Shown here in pieces: positions 7,550-15,617 of a stretch of DNA of 64,000 nt; position 1 is the stretch's first letter, and each line of letters starts with the position of its first letter. The stretch comes from UBA2336 sp036787955. Lineage in GTDB: Bacteria; Bacteroidota; Bacteroidia; Cytophagales; Cyclobacteriaceae. The notes under the pieces are model-generated. The model saw only the letters and a program-made list of their open reading frames with translations. It searched no databases and was not told the origin of the DNA. The position numbers and the translations under genes are program-made. Location: positions 205,493 to 269,492 of the forward strand of contig DAIQOI010000004.1 of assembly GCA_036787955.1 (NCBI GenBank). The letters are read 5' to 3'.

Positions 7550-9357
7550 AAAACCCTATCTTTGTCCGTTCCATGTTCATGCTGGTTTTCTCTCGTTGCA
7601 ATCTGTGGCTGGTGCGGCTCTTTGCGCTTACCGGAGTGCTGCTTTTTTCTATCCTTGCTTATCCGCAGAAACGAAAGCGCCCCAACGAACAGGCACTGGC
7701 CAGCGTTAAATCGCGCGAAGCAGAATTTTACTTTACAGAGGCTGAAAAGTTTTTTATGCTGGAAGATTATGCCAAGGCCCTGGTGTATTATCAAAAGGTA
7801 TTGGACATCCAGCCCGCTAACGCCACCGTGCATTACCGCATGGCCGAAGTGTTTTTGCGCAGCAACCTGCCGGATGATTTGCAACGAGCTGCCCAAAGCA
7901 TTGAAACCGCGCTTCGTTACGAACGGAAAAATAAATATTTCTATTTGCTGGGCGCCAACATCTATCTCAGTCTTGCCCGCTACGACCAGGCTGCACGTCT
8001 TTACGAAGCCATGATGAGCGAGATACCCGGCACGGAAGAATACCTGTATGAACTGGCTGGCGTGTACAGATACGGCAACCGGACAGAAGATGCCATCAAA
8101 GTGTATAACCGTGCCGAACAGATTTTCGGGGTAACTGAAAATTCTTCCATCCCCAAACAACAGTTGTATCTGGAAGCCGGCAAAATAAAAGAAGCGCTTT
8201 CCGAAGGCGAGAAACTGGTAAAAACTTTCCCGGACGAAGAGCGCTATGCGGTAGGTTATGCCGAAATGCTGTCGCGTTATAACCAGAAAAACCAGGCGGT
8301 TGTGCTGCTCGAGTCCTTTCTGGAAAACAACCCACAGGCACCCAACGCATCCCTGCTGCTTGCCGGATTGTACCGCGATATTCAACAGGAAGATAAAGCC
8401 CGGATACTGATAAACAGCTTGTTTGATAATCCGGAGGTGGAACTAAACAGTAAACTTATTGTACTGAACACCTACATCGAAGAACTGAACCGCCTGAAAA
8501 ACAGCAACCAGAGCGATAAAAATCTAAAAGTTTTTGTATTGCAGCTATTTGAAAAACTGAAGAAGTTATATCCGGACGAGACCCCTATCCAGATTATCGG
8601 TGGAGACCTGTACCAGGCAGTGGGCAACACCAGCGAGGCTATATCGCTTTACCAGGAAGCAACAAAAAAGGGATCGGTTAATTTCGAGGTGTGGCACAAC
8701 CTTATCTACCTTGAAATTCAGTCAGGCAATTATGAACCGGCTATACGGCACTGCAACGAAGCTTTGGAATATTATCCAAACCAGGCATTGCTCTATTACT
8801 TCAATGGCCTGGCACACCTGCGCAGGCGCATGTACCCGCAAGCGGCTTCTTTACTGGAGCACGGCAAAAAACTAACCGGCAGCAATCCGGCACTGGTAGT
8901 TGATTTTCTTGCCTTGTTGGGCGAAGCCTATAACGGTACGCGCGAATATGACAAATCGGATAAAGCATTCGAGGAAGCACTGGCACTAAACCCGAACAAC
9001 GAAATTGTGATGAACAACTACAGCTACTATCTGGCGCTGCGCGGTGCAAACCTTGACCGGGCAGAGAAACTTTCGGCACAACTCATTAAAAACAATCCTG
9101 ATAATCCTTCTTTCCTGGACACACACGCCTGGGTGTTGTACAAACAGAAGAAGTACCGTGAGGCGCGTAAAATGATGGAGCGCGTTATTGGCAGCGGTAA
9201 GGCCAATGCCACTCATTTAGAACATTTCGGCGACATTCTGTATCAACTGGGCGATGTGGATTTAGCCGTGCAGTATTGGAAAAAAGCCCGCGAGCAATCG
9301 GGCTCCCCCAATGAATTACTCGACAAAAAAATTGCTAACCGGAAATTATATGAATAA
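7546..9357 (+). CDS. tetratricopeptide repeat protein, exported or membrane-anchored
   Basis: 603 residues. An N-terminal hydrophobic segment (about residues 23-40, ending LAYPQ) is a signal peptide or anchor, so the repeats face the periplasm. From about residue 55 on there are many 34-residue TPR units (for example AEKFFMLEDYAKALVYYQKV and AFEEALALNPNNEIVMNNYS), giving an all-helical scaffold for protein contacts. It overlaps the flippase by 4 nt upstream and the DUF4292 lipoprotein by 8 nt downstream, and the EnvC-like gene follows. The unit looks devoted to cell-envelope assembly. Partner unknown. Confidence 0.88.
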   Translation: MKNPIFVRSMFMLVFSRCNLWLVRLFALTGVLLFSILAYPQKRKRPNEQALASVKSREAEFYFTEAEKFFMLEDYAKALVYYQKVLDIQPANATVHYRMAEVFLRSNLPDDLQRAAQSIETALRYERKNKYFYLLGANIYLSLARYDQAARLYEAMMSEIPGTEEYLYELAGVYRYGNRTEDAIKVYNRAEQIFGVTENSSIPKQQLYLEAGKIKEALSEGEKLVKTFPDEERYAVGYAEMLSRYNQKNQAVVLLESFLENNPQAPNASLLLAGLYRDIQQEDKARILINSLFDNPEVELNSKLIVLNTYIEELNRLKNSNQSDKNLKVFVLQLFEKLKKLYPDETPIQIIGGDLYQAVGNTSEAISLYQEATKKGSVNFEVWHNLIYLEIQSGNYEPAIRHCNEALEYYPNQALLYYFNGLAHLRRRMYPQAASLLEHGKKLTGSNPALVVDFLALLGEAYNGTREYDKSDKAFEEALALNPNNEIVMNNYSYYLALRGANLDRAEKLSAQLIKNNPDNPSFLDTHAWVLYKQKKYREARKMMERVIGSGKANATHLEHFGDILYQLGDVDLAVQYWKKAREQSGSPNELLDKKIANRKLYE

Positions 9358-10102
9358 TCTGTTCCGGGCCTCCCTCTTGGTTTTCGTGGTAACGCTGGCC
9401 GGATGCAGCCGCAAAACATTTGTTTGGCATACCGGTTCGCCCAAAGAATCGCTGGCCATCGAAGAAATCGACTTTGAATATTTTCACGGTCGTGCCCGGA
9501 TGGTACTGAAGGACGGCAACAAAGAACGCGAAGTAAAGGCCAACATACGCGTAAGGAAAGACAGCGTGATCTGGATGAATTTTACCGTTGTAGGCGTGCA
9601 GGGAGGGCGGGCATTGATTAACCGCGACTCAATCACCATTGTCAGCAATGTGGATAAAGAATACTATGTGTTCGAGTATGACGAGTTATCAAGGCGTTTT
9701 AACTTCGAAGTAAATTATCAGGTCATCCAGTCGGCCCTGCTGGGCAATCTGCTTATTCCCCGAAAAGAGGAGGACGAAGTAGAAGCAAAAAGCGCTACTT
9801 ACCTTTTGCGTCAGCATTCAGGTAATATCGAAGTGTTAAATTACATCAGCGCCACCACCATGAAAATCCAGAAAGTGGAGATGCGGGAATCCAACACCCA
9901 CAACACACTCACCATTAATTACGGAAACTTTCAACCGGTGGGTTCCAAAATCTTTCCCTACAACGGAACCATTACCCTATTGTACAAAAGCCCCAATGGT
10001 TTACTTAATACAACTATTATTTTTGAGTACAACAAAGCAGAAGTAGGCGATAAAGAGCTGAAGTTTCCCTTCAATATTCCAAAAAAATATGATCGCAGGT
10101 AG
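9350..10102 (+). CDS. DUF4292-type lipoprotein
   Basis: About 250 residues from ATG 9350 (an in-frame alternative start at 9311 would lie inside the previous gene). A lipoprotein signal peptide ends in LAGC, so the mature protein starts with a lipidated Cys. The body is beta-rich with the order seen in DUF4292 proteins of Bacteroidota, which resemble LolA/LolB lipoprotein carriers: EIDFEYFHGRARM, DSVIWMNFTVVGVQGGRALI and INRDSITIVSN. Assigned by resemblance; transfer of lipids or lipoproteins across the periplasm is inferred. It overlaps both neighbours, which argues for co-translation with the TPR and EnvC-like genes. Confidence 0.75.
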   Translation: MNNLFRASLLVFVVTLAGCSRKTFVWHTGSPKESLAIEEIDFEYFHGRARMVLKDGNKEREVKANIRVRKDSVIWMNFTVVGVQGGRALINRDSITIVSNVDKEYYVFEYDELSRRFNFEVNYQVIQSALLGNLLIPRKEEDEVEAKSATYLLRQHSGNIEVLNYISATTMKIQKVEMRESNTHNTLTINYGNFQPVGSKIFPYNGTITLLYKSPNGLLNTTIIFEYNKAEVGDKELKFPFNIPKKYDRR

Positions 10103-11273
10103 GCGGCTGTCGGTACTCATCTTTTTGCTTATTGCCCTGCAGGCTTTTGCACAGCGCAAATCGAAGGAACAGCTTCAAAAAGAAAAGCAACAGCAACAGG
10201 AAAAGATCAAGCAGGTAGAAAAAATTCTTTCTGAAACTTCTTCCAGAAAGAAGAATACCCTTGGCGAACTCACTGCGTTAAATCAGCGCATACAAATACA
10301 GGAGGGTTTAATCCGGTCCATCAATGATGAAATCGCCCTGCTCAATCAGGAAATAGCCGAAAACAACAGTTTTGTTCAGGCACTGGAAGAAGATCTTAGC
10401 CGGCTTAAAAAAGAATATGCACAGATGCTTTTCGCTGCTCAAAAAGCCAACAGCAACCTAAACCGGCTTATCTTTTTATTTTCCAGCCGGTCGTTCGACC
10501 AGTTTCTCATGCGCCTGCAATACATGAAGCAGTATGCCGAACAACGCAAACTTCAGGCAGAAGCCATCACGAAAGTGCAGGAGGAACTGCTGAATCAGAT
10601 CAAAGTAACCGAGGCGATAAGGGAAGAAAAGAATAAGCTATTGCAGGACGAAGTGGCCGAATCGCAGCGACTGGCCGAGTTGCGGAAAAAACAACAAACG
10701 GTGGTACGCAGCCTGGAAAAAGAAGAAAAAAAACTGCGGCGCGATTTGGAGGAAACGCGAAAAGCCATCGCCCAGCTCGACAAACTCATCACCGACATCG
10801 TGCGCGAAGAGATGGAACGCGCTGCCCGCGAGGCACGCAACCGCACCGCATCGGCAGCTGCATTATCGGGTTCATTTGAAGAAAACCGGAAAAAGCTGGG
10901 CTGGCCGGTCAATGGCTTTGTAAGCATGAACTTCGGCCGTCAAAAACATCCAGCCCTCAAAGGCGTGGAAGTGGTGAACGAAGGTATCATCATTCAGACC
11001 GCCAAAGGCGAAAAAGTACGATCGGTATTTAATGGCGAAGTGCGCCAGGTGGCATTTATTCCCCCTTTCGGCAATTCGGTCATCATCAGCCACGGTGAAT
11101 ATTATTCCATCTATGCCGGTTTGCGCGAAGTGTTTGTCAAGCGCGGCCAGCAGGTAACGGCCAACCAGGAAATCGGTGAAGTATTGTCCAACAGCGAAGG
11201 CATCAGCGAACTGCGCTTTCAGATACGCAAAAACACTACCGCCCTCGACCCTATGCAATGGCTTAGAAATTAG
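10089..11273 (+). CDS. EnvC-like murein hydrolase activator (degenerate M23/LytM domain)
   Basis: 394 residues: signal peptide (about 1-21, ending AFAQ), a long coiled coil (about 25-260, heptad-rich with Lys, Glu and Gln), then a C-terminal M23/LytM domain (about 275-394). In active LytM peptidases the first zinc site is H-x3-D and a later HxH supplies the third ligand. Here the first site reads GVEVVNEG and the last strand LRFQI, so the zinc ligands are missing. This is the pattern of E. coli EnvC, which activates septal amidases rather than cutting murein. Partner amidase not in the window. Confidence 0.85.
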   Translation: MIAGRRLSVLIFLLIALQAFAQRKSKEQLQKEKQQQQEKIKQVEKILSETSSRKKNTLGELTALNQRIQIQEGLIRSINDEIALLNQEIAENNSFVQALEEDLSRLKKEYAQMLFAAQKANSNLNRLIFLFSSRSFDQFLMRLQYMKQYAEQRKLQAEAITKVQEELLNQIKVTEAIREEKNKLLQDEVAESQRLAELRKKQQTVVRSLEKEEKKLRRDLEETRKAIAQLDKLITDIVREEMERAAREARNRTASAAALSGSFEENRKKLGWPVNGFVSMNFGRQKHPALKGVEVVNEGIIIQTAKGEKVRSVFNGEVRQVAFIPPFGNSVIISHGEYYSIYAGLREVFVKRGQQVTANQEIGEVLSNSEGISELRFQIRKNTTALDPMQWLRN

Positions 11274-11303
11274 GCTTTTATCCCGCCTGCGTAAATACTT
11301 GGG

Positions 11304-11332
11304 TTGAATTCATTTTTATTCCCGTATCTTTG
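11304..11332 (+). promoter_or_regulatory. Bacteroidota-type promoter for tatA
   Basis: TTG (11304-11306), 18 nt, then TATCTTTG (11325-11332), a perfect -7 element. Predicted start near 11338, about 14 nt before the tatA ATG. The promoter occupies the upstream extension of the tatA frame, which supports the downstream start. Confidence 0.6.
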
Positions 11333-11351
11333 CTGCGTAATCCGTTCTGTA

Positions 11352-11561
11352 ATGATAAATATCCTACTTATTGGAATGCCGGGTGCCGGAGAGTGGATCA
11401 TTATCGCCCTTGCCGTTCTCATCCTTTTTGGCGCTAAGAAAATACCTGAATTTGCCCGCGGCCTGGGCCGCGGCATACGCGAATTCAAGGATGCCGTTAA
11501 AGACGTGAAAAAGGAAGTGGACGAAGCAGGTAAGGAGGTTCCTAAAAAACTCGAAGAATAA
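11352..11561 (+). CDS. tatA: Sec-independent translocase subunit TatA/E
   Basis: 69-residue protein. One N-terminal membrane helix (GAGEWIIIALAVLILFGAKK) is followed by the hinge and amphipathic helix characteristic of TatA (FGAKKIPEFARGLGRGIREF) and a charged tail. TatA multimers form the passage for folded twin-arginine substrates. Start: ATG 11352 (MINILLIGMPGAGEW); ATG 11376 is possible, while the upstream frame runs through the promoter. tatC is not nearby, as is usual in this phylum where tat genes are scattered. Confidence 0.9.
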   Translation: MINILLIGMPGAGEWIIIALAVLILFGAKKIPEFARGLGRGIREFKDAVKDVKKEVDEAGKEVPKKLEE

Positions 11562-11564
11562 GGG

Positions 11565-12995
11565 GTGTACGCCCACTATTCACTTCAGCAAATCCAGCAC
11601 ATGATCCTGGCCGGCTCCCTTACCTGCCGGCAGGTTGTTCAGTACCACCTGCAACGAATAGAGCAGTACGCCCGACTGAACGCCTTTGCACGCGTGTATG
11701 CTGAGGAAGCCCTGCAACAGGCCGATTACATAGACCAAAAGATTCGATCGGGTAATGCCGGCAAACTTGCCGGACTAGTAGCCGGTATCAAAGACAACAT
11801 TGTTTACAAAAATCACCCGGCTCAGGCCGCCAGTAAAATTCTTCAGGGTTTTACATCGCCTTATTCGGCAACAGCAGTACAACGGCTGGTTGATGAAGAT
11901 GCCATCATCATCGGCCACCAGAACTGCGATGAGTTTGGCATGGGCTCTTCCAGCGAACATTCGGTGTACGGTGCCGTGCATAACGGCATTGATGAGCAAC
12001 GCTCGGCCGGTGGTTCATCAGGCGGCTCGGCCGTAGCGGTGCAGATGGATATGTGCCGCGTTTCACTGGGCTCAGACACGGGTGGCTCTGTTCGTCAGCC
12101 GGCTTCCTTCTGCGGCATAATAGGACTTAAACCAACCTACGGCCGGATATCGCGCCATGGATTAATAGCTTACGGCTCATCACTGGATTGCATCGGAATA
12201 TTGGGCAACTCGGCAGAAGACATAGCCCTGGTGCTCGAGGTGATAGCCGGTGCAGATGAGTACGACCCCACCGCCTCGCAATGCCCGGTTGCGGCCTACA
12301 GCAAAATGCTGACACCGGAAAAGCGTAAAACCTGGCGCTTTGCCTATTTTCCTGAGATCATTGAATCAGCAGGACTGCAGCCTGAAGTAAAGGATAGCTT
12401 CATCCGCATGCTCGAACTGATCCGGCAGCGGTGCATGGAAGTGCAGCCGGTTCACTTCCCGCTGTTCGATTACCTATTGCCCACCTATTATCTCATCGCC
12501 TCTGCCGAAGCCAGTTCCAACCTGTCGCGTTATGATGGTGTACGGTATGGTTTTCGCAGCCATGACACAACCGATATAGAATCGCTGTACAAAAAAACAC
12601 GAACAGAGGGTTTTGGAAACGAAGTGAAGCGCAGAATCATGCTGGGCAATTTCGTGCTTACTTCCGATTACTTTGATGCCTACTACACCAAAGCACAGCG
12701 TGTGCGAAGGCTTATCCACGATGAAACCTTAAAAATTCTGAAAGACTTTGATTTCATCGTTACACCAACAGCGCCCACTGCAGCGTTTAAACTCGGACAA
12801 AAAGAGACAGACCCGGTGCAACGTTACCTGGCCGACCTCTTCTCGGTACAAGCCAATGTGGCAGGAATACCGGCAATTTCCGTACCTTGCGGAAAGGATC
12901 AGACCGGCATGCCCATTGGTTTACAGCTTATGGGCCGTGCTTTTGAAGAAGAAAAACTGTTGCAGGCAGCACAATGGTTATCCGGAATAAAATAG
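11565..12995 (+). CDS. gatA: Asp-tRNA(Asn)/Glu-tRNA(Gln) amidotransferase subunit A
   Basis: Releases ammonia from glutamine for transamidation of misacylated Glu-tRNA(Gln) or Asp-tRNA(Asn). The 476-residue protein has the amidase signature with the Ser-cisSer-Lys triad: Lys in AGIKDNIV, Ser in SAGGSSGGSA, and Ser in GSDTGGSVRQPAS. The segment GIIGLKPTYGRISRHGLIAYGSSLD is specific to GatA among amidases. The start is a GTG at 11565, three bases after the tatA stop. gatB and gatC are not in this window. The 3' end overlaps the transglycosylase gene by 22 nt. Confidence 0.93.
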   Translation: MYAHYSLQQIQHMILAGSLTCRQVVQYHLQRIEQYARLNAFARVYAEEALQQADYIDQKIRSGNAGKLAGLVAGIKDNIVYKNHPAQAASKILQGFTSPYSATAVQRLVDEDAIIIGHQNCDEFGMGSSSEHSVYGAVHNGIDEQRSAGGSSGGSAVAVQMDMCRVSLGSDTGGSVRQPASFCGIIGLKPTYGRISRHGLIAYGSSLDCIGILGNSAEDIALVLEVIAGADEYDPTASQCPVAAYSKMLTPEKRKTWRFAYFPEIIESAGLQPEVKDSFIRMLELIRQRCMEVQPVHFPLFDYLLPTYYLIASAEASSNLSRYDGVRYGFRSHDTTDIESLYKKTRTEGFGNEVKRRIMLGNFVLTSDYFDAYYTKAQRVRRLIHDETLKILKDFDFIVTPTAPTAAFKLGQKETDPVQRYLADLFSVQANVAGIPAISVPCGKDQTGMPIGLQLMGRAFEEEKLLQAAQWLSGIK

Positions 12996-14407
12996 TTGCA
13001 GTTTTTTGCACCGCGTGGGTAATTTTCTCCCTGCAGGCTGTTGCTCAGCTCCCTGCAGAAGCCGACTCACTTTTATATGATAAAACCGAATACCCCGAAT
13101 CCGACAGCCTTATTTACTCGGCTCACGAACTTCCCCAAGATGTAGAATACATTCCGGGCGAAGATGCACCCGATGTGATTCGTCAACGGCTTACTTCCCT
13201 TCAGCGTACCATCCCGCTTCGATACCACGAGCGCGTCCATGCCTTTATTAACTACTTCACCGTTCGCGACCGCGAATACACCCGCATGATCATCCGCAGG
13301 CGCGACCTCTATTTTCCTGTATTCGAAAAATACCTTGCTTATTATCAACTTCCCGATGAACTGAAATACCTGTCGATTATTGAATCCGGTCTTAACCCCA
13401 AAGCTGTTTCACGTGCCCGTGCAGTGGGACTCTGGCAGTTTATGTACTTCACGGGCCGGCATTACGGATTGCATATTGACAGGTTTGAGGATCAGCGCAT
13501 GGACCCCTACCTGGCAACCGATGCTGCCTGCCGCTACCTGCGCGACCTGTACAACCTGTTTAACGACTGGGAGCTGGCGCTGGCCGCCTACAATGCCGGG
13601 CCCGGCAATGTAAAGAAGGCCATAAGGCGTTCGGGCTACAAAAAAACTTTTTGGGAAATTTATCCTTACCTGCCGCGCGAAACCCGCTCGTACGTACCTC
13701 AGTTTGTGGCCATGGTGTATACCTTGAATCACCTTGCCGAACATAACTTTATGGAAACAGAGCGCGAAGTACTGCCCCCGTACGACACGTTACAGATAAA
13801 CCATACCCTGCATTTTGAAACATTTGCCCTGCTGACAAACGGGTGCATCGAAGATTTACAGCGACTAAACCCCTCATTCGTGCGCAATGTAGTTCCCGAT
13901 TCGCGCAAAAACTATACAATACGCATTCCGCGTTACATGACCGGTGCGTTGGAGGAAAACCGCACGGCCATCCTTGACTCTGCCGCAAAGACAGGCAAAG
14001 CCTACCTGCAAACGCTGGCAGCTGATAACAGCTTTGCCGGTACAAGTGGTCGTGAACGCATTGTTCATTACGTGCACAATGGCCAAACACTGAGTTCGCT
14101 TGCGCAGCGCTACGGTGTCCGGGTGGCTGATATTCAGGAATGGAACAACCTCAGGGGCACCACCATCCGCACGGGGCAACGCCTGTACATCTGGGTTAAT
14201 CCTTCGCATGTGCCAGCCGTACAAAACAAGCCCGGACAACAACCGCAACATACCCTCAGCGCCAAAACCTACACCGTGCAGGAGGGCGACACGCTGTGGT
14301 CTATTACACGCAAGTACGAAGGCCTTACCGTTGAACGCCTGCGCCAGTTAAACAAACTGAACACCAATAAAATTTATCCAGGCCAGGTACTGGTTGTTGC
14401 CGATTAA
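12974..14407 (+). CDS. membrane-bound lytic murein transglycosylase, MltD-like, with two LysM domains
   Basis: Cleaves the glycan strands of peptidoglycan in the periplasm. 477 residues: signal peptide (about 1-24, ending AVAQ), GH23 SLT domain (about 115-240) with catalytic Glu137 in SIIESGLNP, then AVGLWQFM and ALAAYNAGPGNV, the standard SLT blocks. Two LysM domains follow, about 360-410 (HYVHNGQTLSSLAQRYGV) and 431-475 (YTVQEGDTLWSITRKYEG), which bind N-acetylglucosamine. No lipobox Cys is visible, so membrane anchoring as in E. coli MltD is not certain. Confidence 0.9.
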   Translation: MVIRNKIVAVFCTAWVIFSLQAVAQLPAEADSLLYDKTEYPESDSLIYSAHELPQDVEYIPGEDAPDVIRQRLTSLQRTIPLRYHERVHAFINYFTVRDREYTRMIIRRRDLYFPVFEKYLAYYQLPDELKYLSIIESGLNPKAVSRARAVGLWQFMYFTGRHYGLHIDRFEDQRMDPYLATDAACRYLRDLYNLFNDWELALAAYNAGPGNVKKAIRRSGYKKTFWEIYPYLPRETRSYVPQFVAMVYTLNHLAEHNFMETEREVLPPYDTLQINHTLHFETFALLTNGCIEDLQRLNPSFVRNVVPDSRKNYTIRIPRYMTGALEENRTAILDSAAKTGKAYLQTLAADNSFAGTSGRERIVHYVHNGQTLSSLAQRYGVRVADIQEWNNLRGTTIRTGQRLYIWVNPSHVPAVQNKPGQQPQHTLSAKTYTVQEGDTLWSITRKYEGLTVERLRQLNKLNTNKIYPGQVLVVAD

Positions 14408-14469
14408 CCGGATATAAAAATCACCTGTTACTTCCCGGCCAATTCGGCATTATGCTGTAAAATTGCATT

Positions 14470-15540
14470 ATGAAATACTGGATACTTCCTGTCATCGTCC
14501 TGGCCGCTGCCTGCTCATCCAAAAAAAACAAATCCGAATACCTCCCTTCTGCTTCAGGTAAGCCGGGCGATGTGATTGTGATGATGGATTCACTTCGCTG
14601 GAAAGGACCCCTGGGCGATGAGCTGCGGAAAATATTCAAGGCCGAAGTACCCGGACTGCCGCGCGATGAACCCATGTTCAATCTGATACATGTTCATCCG
14701 CGAATTAGCAACACCCTGCTCACACAAATCCGAAACCTGGTATTCGTGTTTACGCTTGAACCGGAGAGCCCCGGATCACGAATGCTTAAGGAACGATTTG
14801 ACGAAGAAACGCTGAAACGCATAGCCACAGATACTGCTTTTTTTCTGGCCACCGAGCAGGATGAATTTGCACGCGGTCAGGTAGTGATGTACCTGTTTGG
14901 CCCGACAGAAGAACAACTCATAAAAAAACTGAGGGAAAACCGCCAGAACATTCAAAACTATTTCAACAACCTTGAGAAAAAGCGCCTGATACAAAACATC
15001 ATGGCCACCACAACCACCAAGGGCATTACTGAAATGCTAAAGAAAAATTATGGATTTGAATTGCGGGTGCCGTTTGGATTCAAGGTGGCCGATGCCCAAC
15101 ACGATTTTGTGTGGCTTCGCCAATTAGATGCGCATGTTGACAAGGATGTTTTTGTTTCGTGGAAGCCCTATGAAAGCGAATACCAGTTTCTGCCCGACAG
15201 CATCCTGGCATGGAAAGACGAAATCACGCGCAGGTATATTTTCGAAGACCCCGACAATCCGCAAAGCTACCTGGTAGCCGAAACCACCGTTCCGTTTAAA
15301 CCCGTCAAGACAAAGCAAACCACCATCAACGGGCAATTTGCCATGGAGCTGCGTGGATTATGGCGCACCAACAACCGCACCATGGGAGGACCTTTTATCT
15401 GCTATGCGGTGGCCTTTCCGGAAACCGGAAAAATATTTTACCTGGAAGGCTTTTGCTTCAGTCCCGGCAAAGATCAGCGCGAAACCATTCGCGAGCTGGA
15501 GGCAATTCTCAACACTTTCCGCATTGTGCCCGGGTCCTGA
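14470..15540 (+). CDS. DUF4837-type lipoprotein
   Basis: 356 residues with a lipoprotein signal (LAAACSS, Cys15-16 region). Immediately after come the features of DUF4837 proteins of Bacteroidota: LPSASGKPGDVIVMMD, WKGPLGDELRKIF and GLPRDEPMFNLIHV. The function of the family is not known. The long charged middle (about 110-180) may be helical. It stands alone between the transglycosylase and maeB, with 62 nt and 77 nt gaps. Family call rests on motif memory, hence the moderate score. Confidence 0.7.
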   Translation: MKYWILPVIVLAAACSSKKNKSEYLPSASGKPGDVIVMMDSLRWKGPLGDELRKIFKAEVPGLPRDEPMFNLIHVHPRISNTLLTQIRNLVFVFTLEPESPGSRMLKERFDEETLKRIATDTAFFLATEQDEFARGQVVMYLFGPTEEQLIKKLRENRQNIQNYFNNLEKKRLIQNIMATTTTKGITEMLKKNYGFELRVPFGFKVADAQHDFVWLRQLDAHVDKDVFVSWKPYESEYQFLPDSILAWKDEITRRYIFEDPDNPQSYLVAETTVPFKPVKTKQTTINGQFAMELRGLWRTNNRTMGGPFICYAVAFPETGKIFYLEGFCFSPGKDQRETIRELEAILNTFRIVPGS

Positions 15541-15617
15541 TCCACTCTTTACAACCAGGATGTTTTAAGCAGTTTATCCATGACTGCTATATTTGACCAC
15601 TTAAACCAACCGGTATC

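Noticed and set aside
10089..11273. Active M23 endopeptidase
   Set aside because: Zinc-ligand His and Asp positions are replaced; better explained as an EnvC-like activator.
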